From: Acididesulfobacillus acetoxydans
Lineage (GTDB): Bacteria; Bacillota; Desulfitobacteriia; Desulfitobacteriales; Desulfitobacteriaceae
Assembly: GCF_902729405.1 (NCBI RefSeq)
Contig: NZ_LR746496.1
Coordinates: 2,542,001-2,606,000, forward strand
DNA: 64,000 nt
Direction: 5' to 3'
Shown here: in pieces, positions 26,683 to 36,065 of the stretch
Layout: each line of letters opens with the position of its first letter
How positions within the stretch are numbered: position 1 is the stretch's first letter
Notes under the pieces: model-generated
The model's database searches: none
Seen by the model: only the letters and a program-made list of their open reading frames with translations
What the model was told of the DNA's origin: nothing
Translations under genes and position numbers: made by a program

Positions 26683-27990
26683 ATGCTTGGAAAAATGTGC
26701 CGGAGGGCTTTCTTTTTGAGCCTTCTCTGTTTGTGTTTTGTCTTTGTGCGGCCCCTTCCGCTGCAGGCCAAGACAGTTGACGTGCAACTGGTGTGGAAAT
26801 TCGGCCAGACGGGTTGGGCCCAAGTGACGGTTGAGGAGGGAACCTATCGACTGCAGGAAGGTTCCCAAGTCTGGCAGCTGAAACCGGGGGAGAGTCTGCA
26901 ACTGGGCTGGGCCGGTTTCGCCCCGGTTTGGCGGCTCAATCAGGCGGCTTTTCAGTGGGCTGAGCCGGAAACATTTGAGTTAAAAGGGAACGGCAGTTTC
27001 TTTCTCGTGAATGCGCAGGGGAGTAAAGTAGTCTATCGGGGGAGCCTGGTTATGGCTTGGGCCGGTGACCGTTGGCGCTTCACCAATGTCCTGGACAGTG
27101 AGGACTATCTGAAAGGGGTTGTTCCGATTGAGATGAGTAACGCCTGGGCCAAGAACGGGTTGGAAGCGCTGAAGGCCCAAGCGGTGGCGGCGCGTACGTA
27201 TCTGGCCAGGCATACCGAAAGCGGCAGTGCCATCACGGATTCCCCCAACCGAGATCAGGCTTACCTGGGCAAAAGTGTGGAGGGTGCCGCCAGTGCCGCG
27301 GTGGGAGACACCCGCGGAGTGATCATGGTTGACGCCCACACACATCGGCCGATTGACGCCCTTTACTCTTCGAATGACGGGGGGTATACTGAGGACGCGC
27401 AGAATGTCTGGAGTAACCCTGACCCTCATTATGTGGCGAAGCCGGATCCTTATTCCGTCGGGGTCGGGGGTCCGACGGCCGATTGGTATTTCGTCATTTC
27501 CGCCCCCGAATTGGGCAAGACGTTCGGTTTGGGGCCCGTCCGGAAAATTCAACTGGACAAGTTCCCTTCCGGCCGGGTGAAAAGCGTTCGCTTGGAAGAC
27601 GATAGGGGAAAAAAGCTCAGTGTGAGCGGCAGGTCTTTTGTGCAAAAGTTTTATCCTTCCGGGCCGATTGAAACAGACGACTTCCTAGGTACCCTGTTCA
27701 CGGACAGGTTCGTGCCGACCAAGACCTCGACTCCGTTGACCCGCCTGCTGTCTCTGCGAAATCCCTTGACTGTCCTGCCGGGGCCTCGTCTGGGAAAGAT
27801 CATCAGTTCGAATGAGGGCACGCTGCCTTATGACCAGCCCGACGGGGCCTTCATTTTTTCCGGCCACGGGTGGGGCCATGGGGTTGGTATGTCCCAATGG
27901 GGAGCTTATCATATGGCGGAGCTGGGTTTTACCTACCCTGAAATCCTGAATTTTTACTATGCGGATATGGTTTTGGCCCGCCTGCCGTAA
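26683..27990 (+). CDS. spoIID: SpoIID/LytB domain protein (stage II sporulation protein D-like)
   Basis: A 435-residue exported peptidoglycan enzyme. Residues 1-30 are a signal or membrane anchor (basic start, FFLSLLCLCFVFV core, cleavage-like LQA-K). The SpoIID domain (about 140-430) includes DYLKGVVPIEMSNAW with the conserved Glu, ALKAQAVAARTYLA, YSSNDGGYTEDAQNVW and the C-terminal FSGHGWGHGVGMSQWGAYHMA. SpoIID-type proteins are lytic transglycosylases acting on denuded glycan strands during engulfment. It lies in the ruvB-spoIID-queA neighbourhood common in Clostridia. Several paralogues exist in such genomes, so true SpoIID versus LytB-like cannot be settled here. Confidence 0.9.
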   Translation: MLGKMCRRAFFLSLLCLCFVFVRPLPLQAKTVDVQLVWKFGQTGWAQVTVEEGTYRLQEGSQVWQLKPGESLQLGWAGFAPVWRLNQAAFQWAEPETFELKGNGSFFLVNAQGSKVVYRGSLVMAWAGDRWRFTNVLDSEDYLKGVVPIEMSNAWAKNGLEALKAQAVAARTYLARHTESGSAITDSPNRDQAYLGKSVEGAASAAVGDTRGVIMVDAHTHRPIDALYSSNDGGYTEDAQNVWSNPDPHYVAKPDPYSVGVGGPTADWYFVISAPELGKTFGLGPVRKIQLDKFPSGRVKSVRLEDDRGKKLSVSGRSFVQKFYPSGPIETDDFLGTLFTDRFVPTKTSTPLTRLLSLRNPLTVLPGPRLGKIISSNEGTLPYDQPDGAFIFSGHGWGHGVGMSQWGAYHMAELGFTYPEILNFYYADMVLARLP

Positions 27991-28159
27991 GTTTTTCGGC
28001 AGGTGCGTGCAGGCCCCGGCGTTTGGGATGTGCGCTCAGTTGTTTTATTCTGCCGCAGTTGGGCGCATGCCCCTGGGTATACCCCCCGGTAAACCCCTGG
28101 TATACTCGGGGGTGCCTCCCCGGCGATGGGGTCGAGGGCCGTAAAAGGAGAAGGCACGA

Positions 28160-29185
28160 TTGAAAGTTTCGGATTTTGATTTTTACTTACCCCAGGAGCT
28201 GATTGCGCAGACGCCTGTGGAACCGCGCGACGCTTCGCGGCTTATGGCGGTCCGCAGAGAAACAGGCGAACTGGAGCACAGGTATTTTCGGGACCTGGTT
28301 CAATTACTGCGCCCGGGTGACGTCCTGGTCGTCAACAACACTCGGGTTATCCCGGCCCGCTTGATCGGCGAAAAGGCGGAAGGAGGGGCTCGCATCGAGA
28401 CTCTCCTGCTGAAACGCCGGGAGAGGGATGTCTGGGAGGCTCTGGTGAGACCGGGGAAGCGCTGGCATGTGGGCCAGAAAGTGGTCTTTGCAGCGGGAAT
28501 CCTGGTGGGGGAGCTTCTGGAGGTATTAGCGAACGGGAATCGTCTCGTGCGTTTCCATTACGAAGGGGTATTTGAGGAAATTCTCGACCGGCTGGGCCGG
28601 ATGCCGCTTCCCCCCTACATCACGACGGAGTTGACAGACGCGGAGCGCTATCAGACGGTTTATGCCAAGGAGAGAGGTTCGGCGGCGGCCCCGACGGCCG
28701 GTCTGCACTTCACGCCGGAACTTCTGCACCGACTGCGCAGGCAGGGGGTGGAGATCCTGGAGATCCTCCTGCACGTAGGGTTGGGCACTTTTCGACCGGT
28801 TCAGGTGGAGAATGTGCGGGAACACGTAATGCATTCCGAGTATTTCAGTCTGACGCAGGAAACGGCGCGCAAAATCAATCTGGCCCGGCAAGAACACAGG
28901 CGGATTATTGCCGTGGGCACCACGGTGACCCGGACCCTGGAGTCATGCGCCGGGGAGGATGGCACGGTTGCCGCCGGGGATGGCTGGACGGATATTTTTA
29001 TCTATCCCGGTTATCGCTTTAAAGCGGTGGACGGTCTGATTACCAATTTTCATTTTCCCAAGTCGACTCTGCTCATGCTGGTCAGCGCCTTGGCGGGTCG
29101 GGAACTTGTCCTGCGGGCGTATGAGACGGCGGTGGGAATGAGGTACCGTTTTTACAGCTTCGGGGACGCCATGCTCATCCTTTGA
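28160..29185 (+). CDS. queA: S-adenosylmethionine:tRNA ribosyltransferase-isomerase
   Basis: A 341-residue enzyme that transfers and isomerises the ribosyl part of SAM onto preQ1 in tRNA, yielding epoxyqueuosine. Family motifs: [27 protein letters not shown] at the start, [38 protein letters not shown], and [18 protein letters not shown]. The start is TTG 28160, with AAAGGAG about 9 nt upstream. It is followed by tgt, the preceding step of queuosine biosynthesis. Confidence 0.96.
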   Translation: MKVSDFDFYLPQELIAQTPVEPRDASRLMAVRRETGELEHRYFRDLVQLLRPGDVLVVNNTRVIPARLIGEKAEGGARIETLLLKRRERDVWEALVRPGKRWHVGQKVVFAAGILVGELLEVLANGNRLVRFHYEGVFEEILDRLGRMPLPPYITTELTDAERYQTVYAKERGSAAAPTAGLHFTPELLHRLRRQGVEILEILLHVGLGTFRPVQVENVREHVMHSEYFSLTQETARKINLARQEHRRIIAVGTTVTRTLESCAGEDGTVAAGDGWTDIFIYPGYRFKAVDGLITNFHFPKSTLLMLVSALAGRELVLRAYETAVGMRYRFYSFGDAMLIL

Positions 29186-29252
29186 GAGGGACGAAGGTAT
29201 ACAGATTGTTCGTCCCGCCCAGGGCTTGAGGGCGTCATGCCCACGCCTTTGA

Positions 29253-30458
<1,206 letters not shown>

Positions 30459-30604
30459 GTCTAAGCTCTTTTCGGGATTTACACCGACTCGAGTAAGCAA
30501 AATGGAAAGACTGTGCAGGATTTTGGAGGACCCGTGGTGAATATCTAGTGCCATGCATGCTTATCCCGGGAGGGGAAGCAGAGAAAAAAGGAGGATATTA
30601 GACA

Positions 30605-31009
30605 ATGCCAAGCCAAGGTACCCTGACCATTATTCTTTATTTTGTGGTATTCTTCGGTATCATGTACTTCCTCATGATCCGGCCGCAGCAAAAACAGCAG
30701 AAACAACGCCAAGCCATGCTCAGCAGCCTCAGAGTCAAGGACAAAGTCATTACCAGCGGCGGGATTTATGGCAAGATCACTAAAATCAAAGAGAAATCCG
30801 TCATGGTGCAGATTGCGGACAAGATTGAGGTCGAGGTGACCCGGGCCGGAATCGCCTCGGTGGAAAACCGGGAAATTACCGTGGAAAAGGATAAGGACAA
30901 GAAAAACGGAAATAAAGACGGCAAGGAGGGTAAAGGAAAGAACGCGCCGGAGAGCGGGAAAGCGGAAACGGACGATGGGGCGGCCGAGCCGACTTCCGGC
31001 GAAGGATGA
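30605..31009 (+). CDS. yajC: Preprotein translocase subunit YajC
   Basis: A 134-residue membrane protein of the SecDF-YajC complex. One transmembrane helix (about residues 8-26) is followed by the conserved FLMIRPQQKQQKQRQAMLSSLRVKDKVITSGGIYGKITKI. The C-terminal 40 residues are a highly charged Lys/Glu/Gly tail, longer than usual. ATG 30605 follows GGAGG. secD and secF are found about 6 kb downstream, separated by the permease, kinase and P-II genes. Confidence 0.93.
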   Translation: MPSQGTLTIILYFVVFFGIMYFLMIRPQQKQQKQRQAMLSSLRVKDKVITSGGIYGKITKIKEKSVMVQIADKIEVEVTRAGIASVENREITVEKDKDKKNGNKDGKEGKGKNAPESGKAETDDGAAEPTSGEG

Positions 31010-31045
31010 GGCCGGGAAGAATCATGTATTCATGACATCAGGGGA

Positions 31046-31074
31046 TTGAACTCGCGTGGGGAAGAGATTATAAT
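31046..31074 (+). promoter_or_regulatory. Strong sigma-A type promoter
   Basis: TTGAAC (31046-31051), 17 bp, perfect TATAAT (31069-31074). The predicted start near 31081 is about 100 bp before a strong terminator. Confidence 0.8.
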
Positions 31075-31080
31075 CTTGAT

Positions 31081-31185
31081 TGAAAGATGCGCGTATTGAT
31101 CATCTCAGAAGATGAGTGCATCGGTTCGAGTATATTACGAAAAGCAACGGCGCTTTAGAGAATTTTCTAAGGCGCCGTTTTTTGT
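31081..31185 (+). ncRNA. Candidate small RNA or terminated riboswitch leader
   Basis: Between the promoter and a strong terminator lies a ~65-nt structured segment: ATGC (31086-31089) and TCATCT pair with AGATGA and GCAT to form a nested hairpin up to about 31123, followed by a TTCG...CGAA hairpin. There is no open reading frame with a ribosome binding site. I match it to no riboswitch class I know. It could be an independent sRNA or an attenuated leader of the permease gene. Confidence 0.55.
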
Positions 31186-31186
31186 T
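31147..31186 (+). terminator. Strong intrinsic terminator
   Basis: AACGGCGC-TTTAGA pairs with TCTAAG-GCGCCGTT, followed by a run of T residues (GTTTTTTG). Confidence 0.9.
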
Positions 31187-31221
31187 TGGGGGTGAGGCAA
31201 ATGTCCGGATTTTCATAGAGA

Positions 31222-31347
31222 AGGGAAGAAGCAGAGAACTTCTTTGCGGCGGTACTGGCGGGTAACCCGCAAAGCAAGTCCGAAATGCCCTTCCCTAAAG
31301 TGACAGGTATAGTATAGCAGATTCGGCCTGTCTTTTAAACTGACAGG
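31222..31347 (+). promoter_or_regulatory. Structured leader with alternative hairpins upstream of the permease
   Basis: AGGGAAG (31222-31228) pairs with CTTCCCT (31290-31296) and encloses a 12-bp stem (31238-31249 with 31267-31279, one bulge). Downstream, GACAGG (31302-31307), CCTGTC (31327-31332) and a second GACAGG (31342-31347) are mutually exclusive partners. The first pairing puts TTTT right after the stem (terminator-like); the second would break it. This is the layout of a riboswitch or attenuator, class unknown. Confidence 0.55.
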
Positions 31348-31387
31348 TCCCGTTACCAAGGAATTTCAGAGAGGGAGTTGAGACACT

Positions 31388-32914
31388 ATGGCGAGTGAGA
31401 CAACTATGAAGAAGACGCTGGGCCTCACCGGCGTTACGGTTAACGCCATGGCTCTGATTGCGCCCGGTGCTTTCTTATGGTTGACATATCAGGTTCAGGC
31501 CGCACAAGTGGATACAGCCGGTAAAACGACCGGGGCTGATATGTTTGCGGGTTTGGTCTTCGCGCTGCTGCTGGCTTTTTTGACGGCCATTTCCTACGCT
31601 ACTCTGGCCGAGTTGTATCCGGAGGCAGGTACGGGGAGTTCGTATTACTTCGCGGAACACGCTTTTCTTTCCGGTCAGGAGAAACTGCCCCGTTTCGCCC
31701 GGCTGGCCAAGTTTCTGGTCGGTTGGTTTTCCCACCTCTATTATTGGGTTTATCCGGGGGTCATGGTGGCTATGTTTGCCACGATGATCACGTATATCGC
31801 CGGCCAATTCGGCCTTCACCTATCCGTCCCCGTGCAGGTCCTAATCGCGGCGGGCATCTCTTTCCTCACGGGGGCCGTAGCTTACCGGGGAATCAACGGT
31901 TCGACCGCCTCCGCCGTGATTATCAATGTGATTCAAATTGTGACGCTGGTGTTCATCACGGTGCTGGCCCTCGTGTACCGCCTGACTAACCCGGAACATG
32001 TCCGGTTCGTTCACGCTTCTCTGAGTGACATCGTGCTGCCCCACAGCATCTCGAACGTTTTGTTCCAGGCCACGATTGCCATCCTGTTACTGGTGGGTTT
32101 TGAGTCGACGACGGCTTTGGCGGCGGAATCAAAGTCCCCCAAACATGTCAGCCGGGGTGTGATTCTGTCTTTGATCCTGCAGGGTTTGATTTTCTACCTG
32201 TTCGAGTATTTTGGTGCCAACGCCTGGATCAATACTTCTTATACCGTCAAAAGCGGCGGGACCGTCTATAAGGGACTCAGTGCGGCTGCGAATTCCGGGG
32301 CTCCGATCGGCGACATGGTCAGAAACCTGGGCAATGTCTTGTTGAACCAGAGCGGATTTGCCTTGATGGTTGCGGTGGCCGTAACCGTGGGCATCGCGAT
32401 TTTCGGTTCGACTCTTGCCTGTATGAATACCGGGGTCAGAGTGACCTACGCCATGTCTAAAGACCGGGAGGCACCCGGCGCTCTGGGGCTGCTTCACCCC
32501 AAACATGCCACTCCCCACACCGGGGTCTGGGTTATTACGCTGGCGTCCGCCCTGATAGGAGCTTTCGGTGTCATTTCCATTCGCAATCTTACGGCAGTTA
32601 CGCTCCTGTCTAATGTGGGTACCTTCATCCTGTACGGGATGACCAACCTGATTTCCTTGGTCGCTTATTTGCACCATCCTAAACACAACAAGATTCTCCA
32701 CGTGATCGTGCCGGTTCTGGGCACACTGGCCAATGTGGGAATGCTCCTGGCGGTCATTTATCTTGGTATTCTGGGAGGCGGGGATACGCGTATGGCGGCG
32801 CTGATGGCGATTGTGGGAACGGCGGTCTGGACAGTGCTTGGGATCGTTTATCTGGTATACAACAGCCGAAAATTGGAACGCAAGATCCTCGTGGGGACGA
32901 CCTCATCACCCTAA
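31388..32914 (+). CDS. APC-superfamily amino acid permease
   Basis: A 508-residue membrane transporter with about 12-14 hydrophobic segments. The N-terminal LGLTGVTVNAMALIAPGAFLWLTY and GTGSSYYFAEHAF match the unwound TM1 region and following part of amino acid/polyamine antiporter-type permeases; FESTTALAAESKSPKHVSRGV is the conserved TM6 region. The short insert SYTVKSGGTVYKGLSAAANSG is extracellular-looking. Substrate cannot be told from sequence; the structured leader suggests ligand-controlled expression. The ATG follows GAGGGAG. Confidence 0.88.
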   Translation: MASETTMKKTLGLTGVTVNAMALIAPGAFLWLTYQVQAAQVDTAGKTTGADMFAGLVFALLLAFLTAISYATLAELYPEAGTGSSYYFAEHAFLSGQEKLPRFARLAKFLVGWFSHLYYWVYPGVMVAMFATMITYIAGQFGLHLSVPVQVLIAAGISFLTGAVAYRGINGSTASAVIINVIQIVTLVFITVLALVYRLTNPEHVRFVHASLSDIVLPHSISNVLFQATIAILLLVGFESTTALAAESKSPKHVSRGVILSLILQGLIFYLFEYFGANAWINTSYTVKSGGTVYKGLSAAANSGAPIGDMVRNLGNVLLNQSGFALMVAVAVTVGIAIFGSTLACMNTGVRVTYAMSKDREAPGALGLLHPKHATPHTGVWVITLASALIGAFGVISIRNLTAVTLLSNVGTFILYGMTNLISLVAYLHHPKHNKILHVIVPVLGTLANVGMLLAVIYLGILGGGDTRMAALMAIVGTAVWTVLGIVYLVYNSRKLERKILVGTTSSP

Positions 32915-32968
32915 AGCGAGGGGCCGGTTCCTACAGCGGATCCGCGCGACGAATTGCCAAAAATAAAC

Positions 32969-33021
32969 TTGCATCAGGGCGCTTATCGAGCGCCCCCTTG
33001 CTGGTTGGGGGGTTGATGCAA
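32969..33021 (+). promoter_or_regulatory. Inverted repeat enclosing the ribosome binding site of the PP2C gene
   Basis: TTGCATCA (32969-32976) is complementary to TGATGCAA (33014-33021), whose last base is the A of the start codon. A GGGCGCT/AGCGCCC hairpin and the GGGGGG ribosome binding site sit inside. Folding would occlude translation initiation. Confidence 0.5.
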
Positions 33022-33809
33022 TGTTAAATCTAAAAGGAAGTACCCGCTGCCAAACGTCTTTTGAAGTACACGGGCACAGTGACAAAGGACAAATCCGCCC
33101 GCGCAACGAAGACTATTTTTCTTATTTTATTCCAGCGGACAAAAGAATTCTTAAAGCTTTGGGCAGCCTGTTTGTCGTCTCGGACGGGGTTGGAGGTCAT
33201 GTGGCCGGCGAGGTGGCCAGCGCGGAGGCAGTCAATGTCATCTTGCAAGAGTTTTACTTCGGCGATCATGCGGAGAAACCGCCTCAACGCTTAAGAGACG
33301 CCTTTGCACATGCTTCCCTGCATATTTTTGATCTGGCCAGTCATCACAAGAGATTTGCCAATATGCAATGCACGTTGACGGCGCTCCTTCTCAGGCAGGG
33401 TCAGTATTTCATCGCCCACGCCGGGGATTCCAAAGCTTTTCTCCTGCGCGATCGGACCCTGACCCAATTGACGAAAGATCACAGCTTGGTCGCCAAGCTG
33501 GTGCGGATGGGTTTAGTCTCGCCTGAGCAAGCCAAAACCCATCCATATAGACACATGCTGATTAGGGCCCTGGGAGAAAGCCCCCTCTTGCAGATCGACA
33601 TGTTTAGCGGCAGCAGCGAACCCGGGGATATTTTTTGCCTGATCACGGATGGAATTCTTGAACATCTGACGGAGGAAGAACTCCGCCAATACCTCCTGAA
33701 AAAGGCCGGCATGGACAGCATTCAGAAGAAAATCGTGGATATAGTGAATGAACGCGGCGGTTATGATAATATGACTATATTGACCGTAAAAGTAACGGAG
33801 GTTTGTTAA
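33021..33809 (+). CDS. PP2C-family serine/threonine protein phosphatase
   Basis: A 262-residue metal-dependent phosphatase (Stp/PrpC type). Ordered motifs: GQIRPRNEDYF, FVVSDGVGGHVAGEVAS, CTLTALLL, IAHAGDSKAFLLRD, LTKDHSLVAKLV, FCLITDGILEHL and GGYDNMTILTV. The family reverses phosphorylation by eukaryotic-type kinases; one is encoded directly downstream. It has an atypical position away from the rsgA/rpe neighbourhood where the main PrpC/PrkC pair usually lies. Confidence 0.94.
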   Translation: MLNLKGSTRCQTSFEVHGHSDKGQIRPRNEDYFSYFIPADKRILKALGSLFVVSDGVGGHVAGEVASAEAVNVILQEFYFGDHAEKPPQRLRDAFAHASLHIFDLASHHKRFANMQCTLTALLLRQGQYFIAHAGDSKAFLLRDRTLTQLTKDHSLVAKLVRMGLVSPEQAKTHPYRHMLIRALGESPLLQIDMFSGSSEPGDIFCLITDGILEHLTEEELRQYLLKKAGMDSIQKKIVDIVNERGGYDNMTILTVKVTEVC

Positions 33810-33811
33810 CA

Positions 33812-34792
33812 TTGTTACTGCCGGAAATTGGTGATTGTCTGGACGGGCGTTATAAACTGCTGATTTCCCTGGGACGGGGCGGGTTTGCCGGCGTCTTCCT
33901 GGCGGAGGACCTGCAAACAGATTCAAAGGTCGTCCTCAAATTTCCCGATATTTCGCAGCTGGGCGATCCGGCAGTTTATGAGCGCTTTAAGCGCGAGCTG
34001 GCCATTGGCAAGCTGCTCGACCATCCCGATTTACCGGTGGCCTTGGCTTATTCCGAAGGAAGTCCTCCTTATTTGGTCCTGAAATATGTCGAAGGTGAGC
34101 CTCTGACCAAAGTGCTGCGGGAAAAGGGCCGCTTTCCGGTGGACCAGGCCCGATATATGGTGGCGAATTTGTTGGAGGCTTTACAGCACTGCCATGAGCA
34201 AGGGGTCTATCACCGGGACTTGAAACCGGAGAACCTTCTCCTCAGCACGGACGGACACTTAAAGATACTGGATTTTGGCATTGCCCTGATGGAGGGGGGG
34301 CCAAGAGTGACCTGGCGGGGATTTTCCGGGCTCATGGGAACCCCTGAATATATGGCGCCGGAACAAATCAAAGGTGAGAGGGGCGGAGCTAAAAGTGACA
34401 TTTACGCCGTCGGCTGCCTGTTTTACAACTTGCTGGCTGGCAAACCGCCGTTTACGGGCGACAATCCGCTCTCCATCATGCATCAGCATCTGACGGCAGA
34501 GCCCCGTCCGCTCGGAGAATTTGTGCCTCAAATCGACCCCGGCATTCTGGCGGCGATCAGGCGGGCGATGCGCCGGCGCAAAGAAGAACGTTACCCGACA
34601 GCCCAAGACATGGCTGACGATCTGCGGCATCCCGAGGAAGCGGACCTGAGCTGGTTGGATAAGCCGGACCCTCCCCTCGTTGCGGTGCTCACGGACAGGC
34701 GTACACCCTGGTTCACTATCGGCGCCGCCATTGCGGCAGGAATTATTCTGGCTTTGCTTTTCGCCTATTTCTCGTTTTTTCGCGGAAAGTAA
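33812..34792 (+). CDS. Membrane-anchored serine/threonine protein kinase without PASTA domains
   Basis: A 326-residue Hanks-type kinase. Gly-rich loop LGRGGFAGVFLAED, Lys in VVLKF, catalytic loop YHRDLKPENLL, DFG in ILDFGIAL, and GTPEYMAPEQIKGE are all intact, so it should be active. A single transmembrane helix (about 300-322) ends the protein with only a few residues outside, so unlike PrkC it has no extracellular muropeptide-binding PASTA repeats. TTG 33812 is 10 nt after GGAGG and 2 bp after the phosphatase stop. The two form an operon. Confidence 0.93.
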   Translation: MLLPEIGDCLDGRYKLLISLGRGGFAGVFLAEDLQTDSKVVLKFPDISQLGDPAVYERFKRELAIGKLLDHPDLPVALAYSEGSPPYLVLKYVEGEPLTKVLREKGRFPVDQARYMVANLLEALQHCHEQGVYHRDLKPENLLLSTDGHLKILDFGIALMEGGPRVTWRGFSGLMGTPEYMAPEQIKGERGGAKSDIYAVGCLFYNLLAGKPPFTGDNPLSIMHQHLTAEPRPLGEFVPQIDPGILAAIRRAMRRRKEERYPTAQDMADDLRHPEEADLSWLDKPDPPLVAVLTDRRTPWFTIGAAIAAGIILALLFAYFSFFRGK

Positions 34793-34810
34793 AACAACAG
34801 CCAAATGATA

Positions 34811-34841
34811 AAAGCACCCCGCCGGTTCTGTTTCAGGGGTG
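34811..34841 (-). terminator. Terminator between convergent kinase and P-II genes
   Basis: AGCACCCC and GGGGTGCT form the stem; on the minus strand it is followed by TTTTATCAT, so it terminates the P-II gene and may also stop kinase transcripts. Confidence 0.75.
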
Positions 34842-34880
34842 CTAAAGCAAAGAGGTGTACGGGAGGCAGTGGGGGGGCGC

Positions 34881-35219
34881 TCAGATAACACTGTCACCCG
34901 TTTCACCGGTCCGGATGCGTACGGCGTCAGCGACGGGGTAAGTAAAAATTTTACCGTCCCCGATTTTCCCGGTGCGGGCGTGGTCGGCAATCAGTTTGAC
35001 GACATCCCGGCCCAGCGAGTCGGCTACGATGATTTCGATTTTGGTTTTGGGCAGCAGGTTCAGATCATACTCGTGACCGTTGACCATTTCGGTGTGGCCT
35101 TTTTGCAGGCCGCAACCGATGGCCTCCAGGACGGTCATGCCGCGGATGCCGAACTTGCCCAAGGCGTTTTTGACGGCCTCCAGCCGCTCCGGACGAACGT
35201 AAGCTTCAATTTTAATCAA
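34881..35219 (-). CDS. glnB: P-II nitrogen regulatory protein (Tyr51 type)
   Basis: A 112-residue trimeric signal protein that binds ATP/ADP and 2-oxoglutarate to report nitrogen and carbon status. The T-loop reads GLQKGHTEMVNGHEYDLNLLPK with Tyr at position 51, the residue uridylylated in proteobacterial GlnB. The C-terminal GKIGDGKIFTYPVADAVRIRTGETG is the family signature. TTG 35219 follows AGGGGGGTG. It is transcribed away from a second P-II gene; no amtB, glnA or nif gene is nearby. Confidence 0.93.
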   Translation of the reverse strand: MIKIEAYVRPERLEAVKNALGKFGIRGMTVLEAIGCGLQKGHTEMVNGHEYDLNLLPKTKIEIIVADSLGRDVVKLIADHARTGKIGDGKIFTYPVADAVRIRTGETGDSVI

Positions 35220-35310
35220 GTGACCCACCCCCCTAAAATCACAATTTTTGTCAAGCGGCCTACCCCATAAGATCTGCGGATGTTGTGCCTGAAAGCTGTC
35301 GGGTATATCC

Positions 35311-35350
35311 GGATATGTCAAGGTATGTCAAGGTATGTCAAGGTACTTGC
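35311..35350 (+). repeat. 10-bp tandem repeat in the P-II intergenic region
   Basis: Four units of AGGTATGTCA type start at 35311, 35321, 35331 and 35341 (the first and last diverged). They lie between the two divergent P-II genes, where their promoters should be. Confidence 0.85.
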
Positions 35351-35459
35351 AGGCACATCCAAGTACATCTTTGCCCTGATTATACCCCATCAGGCTCGTT
35401 TGGGCAAAGGGACAAGAGTCCCGCGTATTGTTGTATTGTTATAGTAAGGGAGGATTAAT

Positions 35460-35798
35460 GTGAAAAAGATCGAAGCGATCATCAGGCCCGGCAAGCTGGA
35501 GGAACTCAAGGAGGAACTTGCCGGAGCCGGCATAGAGGGGATTACGGTCAGCAGCGTGCTCGGCCACGGCCGACAAAAAGGGCACGCCCAGATTTACAGG
35601 GGACAGGAAGTGCTCCCCCAACTTCTGCCCAAGGTGAAAATCGAAATCGTCACTTTGGATGCCAAGGTGCCAGTCATCCTTGACCTTATCCTACGCGTGG
35701 CCCGCACCGGCTGCGTGGGGGACGGCAAGATATTCGTCATACCGGTGGAAGAGGCGATACGCATCCGCACGGGAGACAGCGGGGAGAGGGGTATCTAG
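35460..35798 (+). CDS. P-II family protein (Val51 type)
   Basis: A 112-residue P-II paralogue. It retains the fold and nucleotide-binding signature (GCVGDGKIFVIPVEEAIRIRTGDSG) and Gln39 in GRQKGH, but in the T-loop (GHAQIYRGQEVLPQLLPK) position 51 is Val instead of Tyr; Tyr46 is retained. It therefore cannot be uridylylated at the classical site and may act as a GlnK/NifI-like or orphan effector. GTG 35460 follows GGGAGG. Divergent from the Tyr51 gene, 240 bp apart. Confidence 0.92.
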   Translation: MKKIEAIIRPGKLEELKEELAGAGIEGITVSSVLGHGRQKGHAQIYRGQEVLPQLLPKVKIEIVTLDAKVPVILDLILRVARTGCVGDGKIFVIPVEEAIRIRTGDSGERGI

Positions 35799-35846
35799 GC
35801 GGGACCGAGAAGATGAGGTGAAAGCTTGTCCGCCAGGGTGTTGGCT

Positions 35847-35875
35847 TTGACAGGAGTGTAAATACCATGTAGTAT
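35847..35875 (+). promoter_or_regulatory. Promoter upstream of the HD hydrolase gene
   Basis: TTGACA (35847-35852), 17 bp, TAGTAT (35870-35875). It lies about 190 bp before the start codon. Confidence 0.7.
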
Positions 35876-36065
35876 GGTATCCGAAGTATCGGGAAAGCTT
35901 TGGCTGAGAGCGCGCCCGTGCTGATCGCCCACGCCTGACGTCTCGGAAGCGGGCGGAATAGGGTATGCTGCAGCGGCAGGGATGACAGGGACGGGGGACA
36001 GTCAGGCGTCAAGACGTAGGGCAGTTGGGTGAGATGGGGGAGAAATTTGCCGGGGGAGGGCGGGA

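Larger units (their letters stand above)
31010..31387. other. 378-bp regulatory region upstream of the permease gene
   Basis: No protein gene. It contains a promoter (31046-31074), a terminated short transcript (about 31081-31185) and a second structured block (31222-31347), described separately. Confidence 0.7.

Noticed and set aside
28030-28150. PreQ1 riboswitch upstream of queA
   Set aside because: The region has repeated GGTATAC and CCCC runs, but nothing resembling the preQ1 aptamer.
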